From the NCBI GenBank assembly GCA_033763335.1, contig JANRKU010000137.1:1-64000 (forward strand): DNA of 64,000 nt. Reading direction: 5' to 3'. Origin of the DNA: GCA-2794515 sp033763335. Lineage in GTDB: Bacteria; Chloroflexota; Anaerolineae; Aggregatilineales; Phototrophicaceae. Shown here one piece after another: positions 26,333 through 34,777 of this stretch. A program made the position numbers and the translations under genes. Each line of letters begins with the position of its first letter. The first letter of the stretch is position 1. Under the pieces are notes generated by a model. It worked only from the letters and a program-made list of their open reading frames with translations, had not been told where the DNA came from and made no database searches.

Positions 26333-26420
26333 TGCACAACAAAAATTCTGGCAGGTGGCATCTGCCATCATTGTCTTGTTGCTGATTGTGTTGGCATTAA
26401 TGCCCTTTAGAGTTTTCTAA
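26319..26420 (+). CDS. 33-residue single-pass membrane microprotein
   Basis: A short frame, MNKANAQQKFWQVASAII and onward, with a single hydrophobic helix (about residues 12-29) and a short C-terminus (MPFRVF). AAAGGA lies 9 bp before its ATG, inside the rhodanese gene. It overlaps that gene by 14 bp and is followed by a terminator, so it is the last cistron of the unit. It could anchor or assist the rhodanese. I do not recognise a family. Confidence 0.55.
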   Translation: MNKANAQQKFWQVASAIIVLLLIVLALMPFRVF

Positions 26421-26453
26421 ATCGCACCCAACACACCCTAAAATAACCGCTAT

Positions 26454-26488
26454 AAAAGGCACATCTTGATAAAAGGTGTGCCTTTTTA
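26454..26488 (+). terminator. Intrinsic terminator after the rhodanese unit
   Basis: AAAAGGCACA pairs with TGTGCCTTTT around a 14-nt loop and runs into Ts. Confidence 0.8.
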
Positions 26489-26502
26489 TTTGGGTTCATC
26501 AA

Positions 26503-26531
26503 TTGACAAAATTCAAAAGATGTGTTAAATT
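26503..26531 (+). promoter_or_regulatory. Promoter of the metal ABC importer operon
   Basis: TTGACA (26503-26508) and TAAATT (26526-26531) are 17 bp apart, about 30 bp before the substrate-binding protein ATG. AAAATT and AATTTT repeats flank the region and might serve a metal regulator. Confidence 0.6.
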
Positions 26532-26562
26532 TTAGCCATGTCTAAAAATTATTTGAGGGAGT

Positions 26563-27621
26563 ATGAAAACGAAAGTTCAAAACATTATAAAAACAATCAT
26601 TAGACGTAGGGGCGCAACATATTGCGCCCTTACAATGTTGCTGATGATTTTAGCAATGCCAGTGATGGCACAAGAAGCACCGTTGCGGGTGGTCTCTACG
26701 ACCACACAAGCCACCGATTTGTTGCATATTTTGAGTGTTGGCGTGCCAGAAGAAGCGATTCAAATCACAGGGTTGATGGGTGCAGGCGTTGACCCGCATT
26801 TATATAAACCCACTGTGTCTGATATTGAAGCTATGAACAATGCCACACTCATCGTCTATAGCGGATTGTACCTAGAAGGGCAGTTTGGCGAAGTGTTTGA
26901 AGCAGTGAGTGAACGCGGGGTAGTTATTCATCGGCTGTCACAACCTATTCAGGATGAAGGGTATGTCTTGGAACTCAAAACAGGTGATACTGTCGTAGAT
27001 GACCCCCATTTCTGGTTTGACCCACGCAATTGGTCACTCGCTACCCTGTCTTTAGCACAAACACTCGCCACCATAGATGAAGCACATGCCGATATTTATC
27101 TTGCCAATGCCGAAGCCTATGTGGAACAACTTGACCTATTTTATGTGTGGGGTGTTGAGGCGATGAGCCAAGTGCCAGAAGAATTGCGTTATATCGTCAC
27201 CTCGCACGATGCCTTCAATTATTTTGGCGATGCCTTTGGTTGGGAGATGGTCGCTGTGCAAGGGATTAGCACCGCCAGCGAAGTCGGTGTGGGCGATATT
27301 CAAGAAATTGTGCAATTCGTGACCGATAACAACATCCCTGTGATGTTTGTTGAGAGCAGTGTATCACCAGCGACTATCCAAGCGGTGCAAGATGCAGTAC
27401 GGAATAGTGGCGGAAATGTCGAATTGGGTGTGCGTCCCTTATATTCAGATGCGATGGGCAATCCGGGTGAGTTTGGTGGCACGTATATCGGCATGATAGC
27501 CGAGAATATTTATACGATTCTGCAATCATACCAATTGGCAGGGGTCGAATTAACGATTCTCGACTGGAACGAAGCTATTTTACCCATTCCATCAGAAGAA
27601 ATTTTGATGATAGAAGAATAA
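26563..27621 (+). CDS. Mn/Zn ABC transporter substrate-binding protein (cluster A-I)
   Basis: A 352-residue metal-binding lipoprotein-like or secreted receptor of the TroA/ZnuA/PsaA family. The probable ligands are His in GVDPHLYKP, His in DDPHFWFDP, His in TSHDAFNYF and Asp in LYSDAMG, a His3-Asp set like that of TroA, which takes Zn2+ or Mn2+. The signal peptide is unusually long: its basic n-region (RRRGATYCALT) is encoded by a palindromic repeat copy at 26606-26633. GAGGGAG precedes the ATG. It heads an operon with an ATPase and two permeases. Confidence 0.92.
   Translation: MKTKVQNIIKTIIRRRGATYCALTMLLMILAMPVMAQEAPLRVVSTTTQATDLLHILSVGVPEEAIQITGLMGAGVDPHLYKPTVSDIEAMNNATLIVYSGLYLEGQFGEVFEAVSERGVVIHRLSQPIQDEGYVLELKTGDTVVDDPHFWFDPRNWSLATLSLAQTLATIDEAHADIYLANAEAYVEQLDLFYVWGVEAMSQVPEELRYIVTSHDAFNYFGDAFGWEMVAVQGISTASEVGVGDIQEIVQFVTDNNIPVMFVESSVSPATIQAVQDAVRNSGGNVELGVRPLYSDAMGNPGEFGGTYIGMIAENIYTILQSYQLAGVELTILDWNEAILPIPSEEILMIEE
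26606..26633. repeat. Palindromic repeat inside the signal-peptide coding region
   Basis: A 28-bp copy with GTAGGGGCGC and GCGCCCTTAC ends, AT-rich centre. It is read through as part of the signal peptide. Confidence 0.8.
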
Positions 27622-27644
27622 ACTGCCGATTATATGGGTAGTAC

Positions 27645-27671
27645 GTAGGGGCGCAACATGTTGCGCCCTAC
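27645..27671. repeat. Palindromic repeat between receptor and ATPase genes
   Basis: GTAGGGGCGC and GCGCCCTAC arms around AACATGTT; one base shorter than the 28-bp form. Confidence 0.8.
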
Positions 27672-27715
27672 AAGCAACACAATAACACGAAAAATCGTCA
27701 ATAAGGACAATCATC

Positions 27716-28465
27716 ATGACAACATGGGCATTAGAAATCGAAGATTTAACGGTGGCATATCATAGTAAACCTGCCGTGTGGGATGTAGATATGACCATCC
27801 CAGAAGGGGTAGTCGCCGCCATCATTGGACCCAATGGGGCAGGCAAATCTACGTTATTAAAGGCGGCATTGGGTCTTATCCCCAAAACAGCAGGGCAAAT
27901 TCATTTTTACGGAAAATCGTATGCCCAAGCACGGGCATGGATTGGGTATGTGCCACAGCGCGGTAGTGTGGATTGGGATTTTCCCACAACGGCGCTAGAT
28001 GTGGTGCGGATGGGCTTATATGGCAAATTGGGTTGGCTCAAACGGGTCGGGAAAGCTGAATCTGACCTCGCTATGAATGCCCTAGAGCAGGTTGGCATGG
28101 CAGATTTTGCAAATCGGCAAATTCGGCAACTATCGGGTGGTCAGCAACAACGGACATTTTTAGCACGGGCATTGGTGCAAGATGCGCGAATTTATTTTAT
28201 GGATGAGCCATTCGCGGCGGTGGATGCGGTGACAGAACGTGCCATTGTCACTATTTTGCAAGCCCTCCGTGAACAAGGAAAAACGGTTGTGGTGGTGCAT
28301 CATGACCTGCAAACGGTAACAGAGTATTTCGATTGGGTGACACTGCTAAATGTGCAGATGATTGCCAATGGCAAAACGGCAGATGTGTTTACACAAGAGA
28401 ATTTGCGCGTTGCTTATGGCGGAAAATTGGCATTTTTGCCCGATTTAACCCCAGAGGCGGTGTGA
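27716..28465 (+). CDS. Metal ABC transporter ATP-binding protein
   Basis: A 249-residue ABC ATPase of the Mn/Zn importer type. Walker A reads GPNGAGKST, the signature LSGGQQQRTFLARAL, and Walker B YFMDEPFAAVD, with the H-loop His in VVVHHDLQ. The Q-loop region VPQRGSVDWDFPTTALDVV is typical of the znuC/mntB group. It lies between the receptor and the first permease, one base before the latter. Confidence 0.95.
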   Translation: MTTWALEIEDLTVAYHSKPAVWDVDMTIPEGVVAAIIGPNGAGKSTLLKAALGLIPKTAGQIHFYGKSYAQARAWIGYVPQRGSVDWDFPTTALDVVRMGLYGKLGWLKRVGKAESDLAMNALEQVGMADFANRQIRQLSGGQQQRTFLARALVQDARIYFMDEPFAAVDAVTERAIVTILQALREQGKTVVVVHHDLQTVTEYFDWVTLLNVQMIANGKTADVFTQENLRVAYGGKLAFLPDLTPEAV

Positions 28466-28466
28466 T

Positions 28467-29522
28467 ATGGAAAATATCCAAAAACCACAATTAACGGACG
28501 ACATGTATGTCGTCCCTACACCCCCTATGATGCCTGTAGGGACACGATATATCGTGTCCACACATAAAACCGCCTCTGTTTGGCGGATTATTGGGGTTAT
28601 GGCGCTCCTCGCGTTGGCTTTCATCCCCATCAGCATGTTATTTGGTGTGAATTATGATTACACCCTCATCGTTGTGGCATTGGGTGGGGCGCTATTGGGC
28701 ATATTAAGCGGGGTATTAGGCAGTTTTGCCGTGTTGCGTCGCCAGAGCCTACTGGGTGATGCGTTGTCACATGCGGCATTGCCCGGTGTCTGTATAGCAT
28801 TTTTGTTTTTTGGGCGCAATATCGGCGCATTGCTCATTGGGGCGGGGATTTCGAGCCTCATCGGGGTGCAATTTATCCGCATGTTAACCCAAACCACCCG
28901 CATCAAACAAGATACAGCGATGGGTATCATCCTCACGACATGGTTTGCGTTGGGGATTGCGCTATTGGCGTATATTCAATCGCTGACTGATGCGAGCCAA
29001 GCGGGACTCGAAAAATTTATCTTTGGGCAAGCCGCCGCTATCCGTTTGAGCGATGTCATATTAGTGGCGGTTGTCGGGACAGTGTGTATGGTCGTTTTGG
29101 GCATCTTTTGGAAAGAACTCAAATTGATGACCTTTGACCTCGAATTTGCCCAAGCCAATGGCTACCCTGTGCGCTTTTTAGATGCCATTTTATCGCTATT
29201 GGTGGTAATGGCTGTTGTGCTAGGCTTGCAATTGGCGGGTGTGATTTTGATGGTTGGCTTGTTGATTGCCCCAGGGGTTGCGGCGCGTCAATGGACGCAT
29301 AATATGGGGCAAATGCTCACCCTAGCGGGTGTATTTGGCGGATTTTCTGGCGGGGCTGGCGCTGTGATTAGCGCACTCGACAACAATCTGCCCACAGGGG
29401 CATTAATTATCGTGGTGGCGACAGGCATTGTGGTTATATCAGTCTGTTTTGCCCCAGAACGCGGACTCATTTGGGCGTGGCGCAAACGTCGCCAAGATGC
29501 CAAACAATTTGTAGGGGCATGA
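28467..29522 (+). CDS. Metal ABC transporter permease (first)
   Basis: A 351-residue ABC-3 family permease with about nine membrane segments. Typical ABC-3 text includes LRRQSLLGDALSHAALPG and MVGLLIAPGVAA. The first 35 or so residues are not family-like: they are encoded by two palindromic repeat copies (28496-28515 and 28535-28562), which add an N-terminal extension (VVPTPPMMPVGTRYIVSTH). The stop codon TGA also lies inside a repeat copy (29511-29533), so the C-terminus may be altered as well. It is tightly linked to the ATPase gene. Confidence 0.92.
   Translation: MENIQKPQLTDDMYVVPTPPMMPVGTRYIVSTHKTASVWRIIGVMALLALAFIPISMLFGVNYDYTLIVVALGGALLGILSGVLGSFAVLRRQSLLGDALSHAALPGVCIAFLFFGRNIGALLIGAGISSLIGVQFIRMLTQTTRIKQDTAMGIILTTWFALGIALLAYIQSLTDASQAGLEKFIFGQAAAIRLSDVILVAVVGTVCMVVLGIFWKELKLMTFDLEFAQANGYPVRFLDAILSLLVVMAVVLGLQLAGVILMVGLLIAPGVAARQWTHNMGQMLTLAGVFGGFSGGAGAVISALDNNLPTGALIIVVATGIVVISVCFAPERGLIWAWRKRRQDAKQFVGA
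28496..28515. repeat. Palindromic repeat in the permease 5' coding region (copy 1)
   Basis: GGACGACAT and ATGTCGTCC around GT, followed by CTACA. Confidence 0.75.
28535..28562. repeat. Palindromic repeat in the permease 5' coding region (copy 2)
   Basis: TGTAGGGACACGAT followed by its near-complement ending in CCACA; the core matches the copy at 15563. Confidence 0.8.
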
Positions 29523-29533
29523 TATATCATGCC
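29511..29533. repeat. Palindromic repeat supplying the first permease's stop codon
   Basis: GTAGGGGCATGAT and ATCATGCCC arms; the TGA at 29520-29522 ends the upstream frame within the repeat. Confidence 0.75.
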
Positions 29534-29553
29534 CAATGATAAAAGAGGGAATT

Positions 29554-31074
29554 ATGCAACTCATTGAACAAACCATCATTCGGGTGTTACACCTGTTTTT
29601 TTCGTATGACCAACTGAACACCTTTTTTCATGACCCGCGTGTGGTGGCGGTTGTGGTTGGCGGATTAATTGCTATCTCTAGTGCTGTATTAGGGGCATTC
29701 TTGCTCTTGCGTGGATTGTCACTCACGGCGGATGCCATCAGCCATACCGTGTTATTGGGCATCATTGTCGCTTTTTTGGTGATGGTGGGCTTGTTGGGCA
29801 TGGAAGCCGATTTATCATCCCCATTGCTGATTTTGGGGGCGGCGGGGTCGGGCGTATTGACTGTTTTGCTCACAGAACTGATTCAACGGTCGGGACTCGT
29901 CAAAGAAGACGCGGCGCTAGGCTTGGCGTTTCCGTTTTTATTCGCTGTCGCCATTTTGCTCATCACCCGCTTTGCCGATAACGTCCATCTTGACCAAGAT
30001 TCGGTCATGGTCGGTGAAATTGGCGTGGCGTGGGCAGATGCCAATAGCCATTGTTTAGAAAATTGTAACCCTATCACCATTACGCCAGATGACCCACGCG
30101 CCAGAGTCGAAAAAGACTGTGTGAATTGCCTCGCAGAGAATATCAGTCCGCGTAGCCCACAGGCGATATTAGAAGAAGTCTGTGCCAATTGTGGCACGTA
30201 TACGGCGGGGGAAATTGTCGCACAAGCCTCGCAGGGCAATCGGCTTGTCCCAGACGAATTAACGCCACAACTGGTATTCATCCCCAAATCATTTGGTGTG
30301 ATGGGCGTATTAACCCTGCTCACTATCGGGTTTATCGTCCTCTTTTATAAAGAACTCAAACTCTCAACATTTGACGCTGGTTTAGCGAAGGCGCTCGGAT
30401 TTCGTCCATCTGCCCTCCATTATGCCTTGATGGTGTTGGTGAGTTTGGTGGCAGTAGGGGCATTTAACGCGGTGGGGTCAATTTTGGTGGTGGCGTTTTT
30501 CATCATCCCCCCTGCAACGGCTTATTTGCTCACCAATCGGCTGTGGGTGATGTTGGCATTAAGCCCGTTTTTCGGGATTCTTAGTGTATTCACGGGGTAT
30601 GAATTTGCCAAAGGGAATTTTTTGGGCATCATCCAAATGGGCGATGTGATGACATGGCTGAATAATAATTTGGGGATGAGCCTCAATCAGAATTGGGATT
30701 CGTCAATTTCGGCGTGTATTGTGTTGATGATGTTCTTTTTCCTCGTATTGGCATGGTTATTTTCGCCCCGCTTTGGTGTGGTGGCGATGATGGCGCAACG
30801 GCGCTACCAACGGCGCAATTTTGCCGAACAGGTGGTGCTTGGGCATATTTATCATCACCGCAATACGGATATTGCCAGTACAGAGCTTCATGCCGATAGC
30901 CTGCATGAACATTTCAAATGGTCAAAACGGCGTATGGCGTGGTGTATTACCCGCCTGCGGGCATTTCAATATGTCACCGTACAGGCAGGGCAAGTGGCAC
31001 TCACAGAACGGGGCGAACAACGGGTACAAAAATTCCAATATGAGGCGCTTGGGCTTACGCCATCCGCGTCATAA
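29554..31074 (+). CDS. Metal ABC permease fused to a winged-helix domain, with a Cys-rich loop
   Basis: A 506-residue ABC-3 permease. An extra hydrophilic insertion of about 85 residues breaks the membrane part near residues 160-245. It holds paired Cys (CLENC, CVNC, CANC) and could bind metal outside or inside the membrane. After the last membrane segment the final 95 residues form a winged-helix-like domain (STELHADSLHEHFKWSKRRMAWCITRL), as in DtxR-related tails of some Mn permeases. The start at 29554 has AGAGGG upstream; an in-frame ATG at 29536 is weaker. It ends the importer operon and overlaps a convergent gene by 20 bp. Confidence 0.9.
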   Translation: MQLIEQTIIRVLHLFFSYDQLNTFFHDPRVVAVVVGGLIAISSAVLGAFLLLRGLSLTADAISHTVLLGIIVAFLVMVGLLGMEADLSSPLLILGAAGSGVLTVLLTELIQRSGLVKEDAALGLAFPFLFAVAILLITRFADNVHLDQDSVMVGEIGVAWADANSHCLENCNPITITPDDPRARVEKDCVNCLAENISPRSPQAILEEVCANCGTYTAGEIVAQASQGNRLVPDELTPQLVFIPKSFGVMGVLTLLTIGFIVLFYKELKLSTFDAGLAKALGFRPSALHYALMVLVSLVAVGAFNAVGSILVVAFFIIPPATAYLLTNRLWVMLALSPFFGILSVFTGYEFAKGNFLGIIQMGDVMTWLNNNLGMSLNQNWDSSISACIVLMMFFFLVLAWLFSPRFGVVAMMAQRRYQRRNFAEQVVLGHIYHHRNTDIASTELHADSLHEHFKWSKRRMAWCITRLRAFQYVTVQAGQVALTERGEQRVQKFQYEALGLTPSAS

Positions 31075-31915
31075 TCGCCTGAATACGAGTTTGGTCATCT
31101 GGCAGGTAGCTTTCAAAATGTGCAGGTAATGTAGAATAATCTGCCAGATGCCGATATAAATTGATGCTCATGAATGTTTTTTGATAGACCACATTCAAAT
31201 TTAGGGTGATATGATGATTTTCTGATAGTGGAATTGGAATTGTTGGAATGGGGTCATCCACAAAAAACCCGTATGTGGCAGATGTCCCTCGTTCAAATGA
31301 CGGAATTGGTTGGCTGATGCTAACATGATAGGGGAATGCGCCCGTTTGTTTATTGCTATAACTAGGGATATGGTTAAGTGTGGGTGGTGTTTCATGCAGA
31401 TAATCAATCTCTATCAAAGAAATGCCTGCTTTGAGCGTAGCCAGTCGTTTTTGATGATATTGGGCATAGCCTCTGCCGATTTTATTTGATGGGGATAATA
31501 ATTCGATGCGGGTGATGGGTCGCCCAAAAGGAGAACCATTATCCTCTAAAATCACAATCGCCATATAATAATCTTCTTCGACATCATATAACGCCTCGAT
31601 TAGAGGGCGTGTGAGGGTTGCGCCTTCTAACCCGCTCAATTTTGTAGGGGATGATGATTGAGTATCGTGAATGGTAATATCAGAACGAGCGATAATAATT
31701 TTGTCTGTATCGGGATAAATCTCGCGGATTTGAAGGGATATTTCGGTGCTGATGAGATAGCCTGTTGGCATGATGGCACTTAAGGATTCAGCAATATCGG
31801 CAATATGTTTGCCATGAAAGCCTTCCCACCCTTCCCACCCTTCCACGTTTTGAAAAAAGCTATGTAGATGTGCATTGATCCCGCGATATTCATTTTTATC
31901 AGAACGAATCGCCAT
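31055..31915 (-). CDS. DUF4058 family protein
   Basis: A 286-residue protein of a family common in Cyanobacteria and Chloroflexota, with no known function. Typical segments are WEGFHGKHIADIAESL, the strand ARSDITIHD, IELLSPSNKIG and a following basic helix YHQKRLATL, then LIEIDYL. The LSPSNK motif recalls the core of Uma2-type PD-(D/E)xK nucleases, so a nuclease-like fold is possible but unproven. Its 3' end overlaps the convergent permease gene by 20 bp. A WEGWEG repeat near the N-terminus is a small local duplication. Confidence 0.85.
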   Translation of the reverse strand: MAIRSDKNEYRGINAHLHSFFQNVEGWEGWEGFHGKHIADIAESLSAIMPTGYLISTEISLQIREIYPDTDKIIIARSDITIHDTQSSSPTKLSGLEGATLTRPLIEALYDVEEDYYMAIVILEDNGSPFGRPITRIELLSPSNKIGRGYAQYHQKRLATLKAGISLIEIDYLHETPPTLNHIPSYSNKQTGAFPYHVSISQPIPSFERGTSATYGFFVDDPIPTIPIPLSENHHITLNLNVVYQKTFMSINLYRHLADYSTLPAHFESYLPDDQTRIQAIMTRMA

Positions 31916-31940
31916 ATCCCAGACCTATCCTTTTATCCCA

Positions 31941-33347
31941 TTATATATCAAAAAATGACCCATGAAAGCCGAATGGGATGTGTTGTGGAACGGTGGCGCG
32001 TCCCAATTCGGTCATGGTATGGGCATCTAACGCCAGCATAAACGAATTACCTTTTTGTGAATCGAGTACGACCACCAATAGCACCCCATCATCCTCAGAC
32101 TGGGCATTTGGCGCAGGCACAAATACGGGTTCGCTGGGATAACATCCCGCCTCATGCCAGACCCCTGTTTGCCGATTTTTGACATCCACTTTCACAATCT
32201 GATTGAGGAAATCTTGGGTGTTTTTCTGGATACTTGCCCCATACGCAAATTGATAATCATGCCCGTTATGGGCGCGATAATTGATACGTGGTAATTCAAT
32301 GGATTCATCCGATAGCACTTCATAGGTGGCACGACCACCACGTAACGGCAGGGTGTAGCGGCGGAATTGCCCCACTTGGGGATAATCGGTATGTAGAAGC
32401 GCATCAATATAGAGTTGGTCAATCAATTTGGCATCATCGTAGGCAGAAATATCTACGATGAGCGTGTTGTCATCGGCTTCATAGGCATTGATATGATGAA
32501 AGGCAAAAAATGGGTCTACTGGGATTTCTGCGACCAATTTCCCCGTCTCAATTTCGACCACAAAGAAACGCGAGTCTTGGGTATTATCCCAGACAAAATT
32601 TTGGATGAAGGGTTTATCACCAAGCGCCAACGCCAAAAGGTTGCCCAACCGAAATGAATAATCTGCCACGATGATGTAACGGGGTGTTGTGGCAAAACTA
32701 TGGATATACGATGGCATTTTGACGGGGATACTCCCCACTTTCACCCGTTTTTTGCTGGTGAGGGTATACAAGTCATATACCATTTTACGCCCCAAGCGTG
32801 TCATGTGATTGATTCCCACACGGCGGTTAAAATCATAATGGGGGTGGGCGGTAGATGTTTTGGCGCTGATTTTTTCGTCATAATCCAGCACGCCCAATGT
32901 TTCGAGCGTTTTTGGGTCAAAGCGCACCGTTAGCGGGAATTCGGTCATGGCGATGAAATCATCTTCGAGGCGGGTCACATTGACCACCGTGTTATTGGCG
33001 GGTTCTTCCACAAACATCGCAAATGCCTTTTGGAACATCGTCCGACACGGATCCATGGCGAATCCGCGATAATTGATTTTTCCTGTCTTGTTATCTTTGA
33101 AATAGGCATTTGACCGAATAAAGCGGTTGCCATAACTCACGCGCCCATCGGCAAAACTGAAGCGGTGCAATTGTGCCAAGCCATCAAACCAATGGGGAAT
33201 GGGTGTTTTGCCCATCTCGAATTGTCCGGGTCCGTTGCGGATGAGCGTCCCACGTAGCCATGCGGGGAATTGCCCAGTGACGGGCAATTCCTCAATGCTG
33301 ATTTCATTATGTTGAGATGAAAATCCTTGTGCATACGATTTTGTCAT
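31941..33347 (-). CDS. Carotenoid cleavage oxygenase family protein
   Basis: A 468-residue member of the carotenoid oxygenase/RPE65 family, non-haem Fe(II) enzymes that split polyene double bonds. The four iron-binding His are visible: H168 in TAHPHYD, H216 in SYIHSF, H284 in FAFHHINAYE and H462 in FGFHGSFF. Seven-bladed-propeller text such as LRGTLIRNGPGQFE at the N-terminus fits. No signal peptide is present. Neighbours are hisS and DUF4058; no carotenoid synthesis genes lie in the window. The substrate could be a carotenoid, apocarotenoid or a lignin-like stilbene. Confidence 0.93.
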   Translation of the reverse strand: MTKSYAQGFSSQHNEISIEELPVTGQFPAWLRGTLIRNGPGQFEMGKTPIPHWFDGLAQLHRFSFADGRVSYGNRFIRSNAYFKDNKTGKINYRGFAMDPCRTMFQKAFAMFVEEPANNTVVNVTRLEDDFIAMTEFPLTVRFDPKTLETLGVLDYDEKISAKTSTAHPHYDFNRRVGINHMTRLGRKMVYDLYTLTSKKRVKVGSIPVKMPSYIHSFATTPRYIIVADYSFRLGNLLALALGDKPFIQNFVWDNTQDSRFFVVEIETGKLVAEIPVDPFFAFHHINAYEADDNTLIVDISAYDDAKLIDQLYIDALLHTDYPQVGQFRRYTLPLRGGRATYEVLSDESIELPRINYRAHNGHDYQFAYGASIQKNTQDFLNQIVKVDVKNRQTGVWHEAGCYPSEPVFVPAPNAQSEDDGVLLVVVLDSQKGNSFMLALDAHTMTELGRATVPQHIPFGFHGSFFDI

Positions 33348-33364
33348 GAAAAATATACCTGTCT

Positions 33365-34696
33365 CTATGGATGAAGGATGGCTTGAACACTTTTTAAGAA
33401 AGCAGTCCGTGACAGTAAAAGTTCTTCACCAGTATCCATTTTTTTGACTTTTACTTGTCCCGATTTCACCTCATCTTCGCCCAAAATTGCTACGAGCGGG
33501 ATTTTCTTTTTATCGGCATAGCCAATTTGTTTGCCCAATTTTTTATCATCCATCACAAGTTCGGTATTCACACCCGCATTTCGCAATTCTGCCGCGAGCC
33601 GTGTGGATTCTGCGCGAAGTGATTCATCCATCACCGTCACCAACACATCCACCACCGTCCCGCCAATGTGGGTAGGATACAGATTTAATTCATCCATCAG
33701 CACCAAAATACGTTCAATGCCGAATGATGTGCCTGTGGTGGGCAGGCTATCTTTGCGGAAAATGCCGATGAGGTCATCATAACGCCCACCACCGCTAATA
33801 CTGCCCAAATTTGGTTCGCTGATGACGGTTTCAAAGATGGGTCCCGTATAATATCCCAACCCACGCACCATTGTCAGGTCAAAGGCATAATGGTCGGTAG
33901 AGACACCCATCACATCCAGATAACTTGCCATCTCGTGTAATTCTTTAATGCTGGCTTGTGCTTGTGGCACATGACCAAGCACCTCATCGAGATAATCTAA
34001 ATTCCTAACGCCGACTTGTTGATTGGTGATGAGGCTCATCATCCGTTTGACGGCTTCGGTATCAATTCCGCGTGTGACGAGTTCTTTTTCGACACCTTCT
34101 GCGCCGATTTTATCGAATTTATCCACACTGCGATATAAATCTGGCAATTGGTCTTTTGGCACACCGCTATAGTCACCGATGGCGGTGAGCAATTGCCGAT
34201 GGTTAATTTTGACGCTGAATTGGGGAAATCCAAGCCGTTTGAGCGCCATCACCTTGAGCGCGACCAATTCTGCATCGGCACTCCGATTGGCAATCCCAAC
34301 AATATCGGCATCGCATTGATAAAATTCACGATAGCGCCCTTTTTGTGGACGTTCCCCACGAAACACGGGTGCGATTTGATACCGCTTAAAAGGGAAGGTC
34401 AGTTCATTTTCATATTGTGCTACCACCCGCGCAAGGGGGACAGTGAGGTCATAGCGCAACGATAATTCGTCTTTGTCGCTCCTGCCATGCTTCACATTGA
34501 ATATCAGATTTTCGGCTTCTTCGCCATATTTGCCGTAGAGTGTCTCGTTCAGTTCTACGATAGGGGTTTGCAACGGCTCAAATCCAAATCGGTGAAAGGT
34601 GTCGGTGATGATACTAAATACATAATCACGTTTGAGCATGTCCGCAGGCAAAAAGTCACGGAAACCCTTTGGCGGGCGCGGGGTAATTTTGGTCAT
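33365..34696 (-). CDS. hisS: Histidyl-tRNA synthetase
   Basis: A 443-residue class II aminoacyl-tRNA synthetase. HisRS marks include RPPKGFRDFLP at the N-terminus, motif 2 with PVFRGERPQKGRYREFYQ, the histidine A motif region VRGLGYYTG and a following SGGGRYDDLI, and a C-terminal anticodon-binding domain. The ATG at 34696 has GAGGAG upstream; the ATG at 34714 overlaps that ribosome site and is unlikely. Upstream is a divergent Uma2 gene. Confidence 0.97.
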   Translation of the reverse strand: MTKITPRPPKGFRDFLPADMLKRDYVFSIITDTFHRFGFEPLQTPIVELNETLYGKYGEEAENLIFNVKHGRSDKDELSLRYDLTVPLARVVAQYENELTFPFKRYQIAPVFRGERPQKGRYREFYQCDADIVGIANRSADAELVALKVMALKRLGFPQFSVKINHRQLLTAIGDYSGVPKDQLPDLYRSVDKFDKIGAEGVEKELVTRGIDTEAVKRMMSLITNQQVGVRNLDYLDEVLGHVPQAQASIKELHEMASYLDVMGVSTDHYAFDLTMVRGLGYYTGPIFETVISEPNLGSISGGGRYDDLIGIFRKDSLPTTGTSFGIERILVLMDELNLYPTHIGGTVVDVLVTVMDESLRAESTRLAAELRNAGVNTELVMDDKKLGKQIGYADKKKIPLVAILGEDEVKSGQVKVKKMDTGEELLLSRTAFLKSVQAILHP

Positions 34697-34777
34697 ATAA
34701 ATATCACTCCTCATTTGTTGATATAATAGAATATCATGACATGCCGTTTTAGTGTGAGAGAAGGTTAAAAAATTGCC

